Shown here piece by piece: positions 5,448-6,975 of a stretch of DNA of 6,975 bases. Positions within the stretch are counted from its first letter, which is position 1, and every line of letters starts with the position of its first letter. A program made the position numbers and the translations under genes. The notes below the pieces were generated by a model. That model searched no databases, was not told where the DNA came from, and worked only from the letters and a program-made list of their open reading frames with translations. The DNA comes from CAZAYP01 sp964489425 [NCBI: uncultured Verrucomicrobiota bacterium] (GTDB lineage Bacteria; Verrucomicrobiota; Kiritimatiellia; RZYC01). The stretch spans positions 1 through 6,975 of the forward strand of contig CAZAYP010000144.1 in NCBI GenBank assembly GCA_964489425.1. Direction: 5' to 3'.

Positions 5448-5482
5448 CCCGGCCTGGGTTCGGACCAGGCCGGGTGCTTTTT
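5448..5482 (+). terminator. Strong rho-independent terminator reading rightward
   Basis: A perfect 10-bp GC-rich stem CCCGGCCTGG (5448-5457) and CCAGGCCGGG (5465-5474) encloses the 7-base loop GTTCGGA and is followed by TGCTTTTT. On the minus strand the hairpin is followed by ATTATC rather than a T-run, so it acts mainly on plus-strand transcription. It faces the 3' end of the 105-residue gene, would shield that gene from convergent reading, and points to an unrecognised plus-strand transcript to its left. Confidence 0.85.
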
Positions 5483-5492
5483 AGTTTATATA

Positions 5493-5810
5493 CTAACCTC
5501 CGTAGGTATAGATCGTTTCACGAAGTGACTTTACGTCCGCGATGAATTTTTGTGCATCAAACGGCCAACGACCTTCGAGGAACGCGCACTTCCCCGCCAA
5601 TCGACTCGCTACCTTGCATATTTCCGACACTGACGCGTTAGTATGCAATATGTCGATGAGTTGAATACAATGCGCCATTGCTTGGCGTATTTGATCTGAC
5701 TCTCTTATGTGTGAAGCCAGCCGAGGGCTAATATTTTTTGCAGAGTGCAGCATTCTGCATAGAAAATCAGCGTCGACTTTGCTGTTAGTAACATTATTAT
5801 TATCGTTCAT
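5493..5810 (-). CDS. Small protein of unknown function (105 residues)
   Basis: I do not recognise this protein. The ATG at 5810 follows AGAGAG about four bases upstream, an acceptable ribosome binding site. After a polar Asn-rich start (MNDNNNVTNSK) it looks mostly helical: DADFLCRMLHSAKNISPRLA, IRQAMAHCIQLIDILHTNA, SEICKVASRLAGKCAFLEG and FIADVKSLRETIY. It has four scattered cysteines without a zinc-binding spacing, no membrane segment and no signal peptide, so a small cytoplasmic protein is expected. It is separated by 219 bp from the primase fragment upstream and by about 460 bp from the XRE gene downstream, so it is probably transcribed on its own. An accessory or regulatory phage-type protein is possible but not shown. 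Confidence 0.7.
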   Translation of the reverse strand: MNDNNNVTNSKVDADFLCRMLHSAKNISPRLASHIRESDQIRQAMAHCIQLIDILHTNASVSEICKVASRLAGKCAFLEGRWPFDAQKFIADVKSLRETIYTYGG

Positions 5811-5864
5811 AAAACTCTCTATTTAATCAAGCCTTGCTTAATGTATATAAATATTGATTGCCAA

Positions 5865-5879
5865 ACATCCCTCGGATGT
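5865..5879. repeat. Short palindrome between the primase fragment and the 105-residue gene
   Basis: ACATCC-CTC-GGATGT has perfect 6-bp arms around three bases. It lies in the AT-rich 219-bp gap about 55 bp upstream of the ATG at 5810. No T-run follows on the minus strand, so a regulatory binding site is as likely as a weak terminator for the primase fragment. I see no clear promoter in this gap. Confidence 0.4.
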
Positions 5880-6029
5880 CATATTAAATTTCCCATCGGA
5901 TCTATTAACAAAGGCGCTGCAAGAATATGCCGTGAACGCCAATTATATTAAACATATTTAGTTTTCGTTATGCTTGGCCGTCAGCGTCCCTCCGATATTA
6001 AGTCGTGGGCAATGCCTGGTGGCTGTACA

Positions 6030-6878
6030 TCACGCAGGTTCCTTGCCCAGGCTCGTTGCGTCTATCGCCGTGGTTGCGGACTCAAACTTGTAAACCGTCG
6101 CGATTTGACCCGCGACCTTTTTGCGCGCACGCAGCAGCTTAAAGGATTCGACTCCGCTGTCCGTTTCAATGGTCAATACCTCATCCCGGTGAGCGGTCAG
6201 GATGACGCCGAGTTGGCGCTTCATTGCCTCGTCCGTGGTGCGATGTTGCGTGTCCATTAAGATTGGAATCACGCCCTCGTTTTTCGCCGTGTAGACAAGG
6301 GCGTCAACGCGGAGCCATTGGTCATGCGGCAACGCCAACGCCAGGATACCCAGAGCTTCACGTGTGGCGTCGGCGGCATTGCGTTGCAGGTTCCAGTTCC
6401 CGAGGAAATCGGCGAACCCATTGGCCTTGAGGATGCCGCCTATCACTTGCGCCCATTGGGTCATGGGGTGCCTGGCGCTTGTGTCGAGGGTCATGCCCTT
6501 GGACTTCCAGTTCTCGATCAAGCCGCATAATTCCGCCTGAATCCCCGGCAGGTTGGCCGGTAGAAACTCATGCCTCACGTTGCCCAACGGGGACTGCCGC
6601 GTGTGTGGGCTGCCGATCAGTTCTAAGTGGATCGGCAGTGAGCGATTGGCCAGGTCCGGTGAGAACCGGCCCATGTTGGCGGTGGCGCACACGACAAAGT
6701 CGCCTGCACGACGGAAACCCCCGCCGCGGTGCCGTGAGGACTGCAATAGGGCAGCCGGCGACGTGACGATACGTTCGATGAAGGCCGACTCGATGATCCC
6801 GCTGCCGCTCCGAATATTGCCGATGATCAGCACGCCAGCGTTGTTGTTGGCTAGCACCTCAACTGCCTCATTTTGCAC
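6030..6878 (-). CDS. C-terminal part of a phage/plasmid primase-helicase type ATPase, 5' truncated
   Basis: The 282 residues from GTG 6878 match the second half of the helicase region of phage/plasmid primase-helicase proteins: VLIIGNIRSGSGIIESAFI (16-34; families often have DN where GN stands), TSPAALLQSSRH, then CATANMGRFSPDLANRSLPI with the sensor TAN (66-68) and likely arginine finger R79, NWKSKGMT, and WAQVIGGILKANGFADFLGN (142-161). A further 120 residues form an alpha/beta tail. The Walker A segment and any Toprim primase part are missing. The frame stays open upstream and plausible (NEISWHHADWAVQNEA) until about 6920, then meets a TAA at 6945-6947. GTG 6878 has no Shine-Dalgarno site and is probably not a true start. 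The gene is therefore a 3' remnant, likely cut by an insertion. It is GC-richer than the replication genes to its left. Confidence 0.75.
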   Translation of the reverse strand: MQNEAVEVLANNNAGVLIIGNIRSGSGIIESAFIERIVTSPAALLQSSRHRGGGFRRAGDFVVCATANMGRFSPDLANRSLPIHLELIGSPHTRQSPLGNVRHEFLPANLPGIQAELCGLIENWKSKGMTLDTSARHPMTQWAQVIGGILKANGFADFLGNWNLQRNAADATREALGILALALPHDQWLRVDALVYTAKNEGVIPILMDTQHRTTDEAMKRQLGVILTAHRDEVLTIETDSGVESFKLLRARKKVAGQIATVYKFESATTAIDATSLGKEPA

Positions 6879-6920
6879 GGCCCAATCAGCATGATGCCAT
6901 GAAATCTCGTTTCTTGGCGT

Positions 6921-6975
6921 TAGCCCGACTTTCGCTACTCGACCTTAGAAACGACAATTTTTGAGGGGGTGAAGT
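6921..6975. mobile_element. Possible end of a second insertion element at the right edge
   Basis: Similarity to the primase-helicase protein seems to stop at about 6920. The next bases, TAGCCCGACTTTCG (6921-6934), match the IS terminal repeat TAACCTGACTTCCC at 10 of 14 positions, three of the four differences being transitions. The remaining 41 bases carry a stop codon in the primase frame and have no gene. This fits an IS end that reads out of the window, but only 55 bases are visible and no transposase can be seen. Confidence 0.35.

Noticed and set aside
5448-5474. tRNA-like GGTTCGGAC within a GC-rich stem
   Set aside because: There is no D-arm, anticodon arm or acceptor stem around it. 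The stem plus T-run is a terminator.
5970-6260. Plus-strand frame of 96 codons over the primase-helicase fragment
   Set aside because: Most of it is antisense to the conserved C-terminal region of the minus-strand ATPase.

Overview
The window looks like part of a bacterial mobile replicon: a prophage, phage-plasmid or phage-derived satellite. It carries a compact replication module that has been invaded by insertion sequence DNA. Apart from the transposase, every convincing gene lies on the minus strand. Shine-Dalgarno sites are normal (AGGAGG before the 93-residue gene), so this is an ordinary SD-using bacterium. I cannot name the taxon. The IS is clearly GC-richer than the replication genes, which suggests a separate origin.

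Layout. 1-1815: a complete IS1634-type (IS4-like DDE) insertion sequence with perfect 14-bp terminal inverted repeats, one transposase, and a promoter so close to the ATG that the mRNA may be leaderless. 1816-1992: short remnant sequence next to the IS. 1993-5032, minus strand, in transcription order: an XRE-family regulator, a DnaB-like ATPase fused to a C-terminal winged-helix-like domain, a DnaC/IstB-type helicase loader, and a 93-residue unknown protein. 5033-5492: no convincing gene, but a long inverted repeat and a strong plus-strand terminator. 5493-5810, minus: a 105-residue unknown protein. 6030-6944, minus: the C-terminal part of a primase-helicase type ATPase that has lost its N-terminal half. 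The sequence beyond about 6920 no longer fits this protein and may be the end of a second mobile element.

Most interesting signal. The 3' end of the helicase/initiator gene holds ten copies of GGCAC (minus strand) in two clusters. Six of them are spaced 11-12 bp apart, about one helical turn. The 11-bp steps put the same DNA motif into all three reading frames, so the DNA rather than the peptide appears to be conserved. Directly next to the array is a stretch of about 47 bp, roughly 87% A+T, with three TTTATTA repeats and one CTTATTA. Iterons inside an initiator gene, then an AT-rich unwinding region, then a helicase-loader gene is the layout of the lambda O-ori-P region, here built from a different set of proteins. 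I propose that 3018-3253 is the replication origin.

Regulation. A 20-bp partial palindrome (GGTATC-N8-GATAGC on the minus strand) occurs just upstream of the XRE gene and again just upstream of the helicase/initiator gene. This suggests that the XRE protein controls both its own synthesis and replication initiation.
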